NCBI GenBank assembly: GCA_030248215.1
Contig: JASANG010001912.1
Coordinates: forward strand, 20,824 to 84,823
DNA: 64,000 nt
DNA from: Enoplolaimus lenunculus
Lineage: Eukaryota > Nematoda > Enoplea > Enoplida > Thoracostomopsidae
Reading direction: 5' to 3'
Shown: positions 63,750 through 64,000 of the stretch, piece by piece
How the letters are laid out: the number at the start of each line of letters is the position of its first letter
Position numbering within the stretch: position 1 is the stretch's first letter
Notes under the pieces: model-generated
Databases searched by the model: none
What the model was told of the DNA's origin: nothing
Seen by the model: the letters and a program-made list of their open reading frames with translations, nothing else
Program-made: the position numbers and the translations under genes

Positions 63750-64000
63750 CGAAACTAAACACGAACGTATTCGGCTCAGAAATGGATGGCGATGACCGGC
63801 CAATCCGACATCGATATCTGCCGGTTATGTGGAGAAGACGCGGAGTCATCAGAGCACCTCTGGTGCTCCTGTCCGGCTCTCACGCGACTACGTCAAAGAA
63901 ACAACATCACAGGATACCTTGAAGAACTTGTATTTGCCCCAGCCCGTCAACAGCACGTAGATGCCATTCTACGGCTGCTAGCCTGATTCAACAACAACAA
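63750..64000 (+). mobile_element. 5'-truncated LINE 3' end with (CAA)n tail
   Basis: The frame KWMAMTGQSDIDICRLCGED continues through ESSEHLWCSCPAL to a TAG after AILRLLA. The C-x2-C...H-x3/4-C zinc-knuckle (CRLC, EHLWCSC) in this setting is typical of the C-terminus of I/R1/Jockey-type non-LTR polyproteins. The stop is followed closely by CAACAACAACAA at the window edge, the usual simple-repeat tail. Base composition is richer in GC than the surroundings, and the frame is undamaged, suggesting a fairly young insertion. No reverse transcriptase domain is present here. Confidence 0.8.

Overview
This window is AT-rich animal nuclear DNA, most likely from an invertebrate. Genes are split by GT..AG introns, intergenic and intronic DNA is packed with short inverted-repeat transposons, and the recognisable proteins are animal or eukaryotic types: a glycosidase-kinase fusion for pseudouridine breakdown and two Rho GTPases. 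I cannot name the species. Arrays of TTAGGC/TAAGCC-like words recall nematode telomere repeats, but here they sit inside transposons, so they are not evidence of a nematode.

Layout. From 843 to about 13,219 (minus strand) lies a gene whose exons I rebuilt from splice sites, matching reading phase and family motifs: nine exons of a pseudouridine-5'-phosphate glycosidase followed by three exons of a PfkB-type sugar kinase. Its first exon and the kinase C-terminus were not found. From 13,220 to 22,180 there is only repeat DNA. Two tandem five-exon RhoA-like genes follow on the plus strand (22,181-25,460 and 32,141-35,679); they differ at 7 of 192 residues and keep identical intron positions. From 35,680 to 40,475 there are repeats, including a 620-base TAAGCC/GAGCC array. 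A complete four-exon gene (45,437 to 40,476, minus strand) encodes an 817-residue secreted, asparagine- and threonine-rich, almost cysteine-free protein with at least 13 regularly placed R-x-x-R convertase sites; I know of no named family that matches. A 429-codon open frame of unknown function (56,012-54,723, minus) and a two-exon 5' gene fragment (63,188-59,107, minus) follow. The window ends in the 3' tail of a LINE.

The repeat fraction has a clear logic. Several short element families share hAT-like features (CAGGG/CAGTGGCGGA-type ends and 8-base target duplications, many still exact), and many carry a family-specific short word repeated degenerately inside: CCGGAA, GGAACAGG, GAGACC, CCGATA or TTAGGC. 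The word often continues the sequence at the element end. Elements are nested in one another and fill the introns of the genes.

Most interesting are the multi-cleavage-site secreted precursor, the word-bearing hAT-like families with verifiable target duplications, and the intact pseudouridine glycosidase-kinase fusion.
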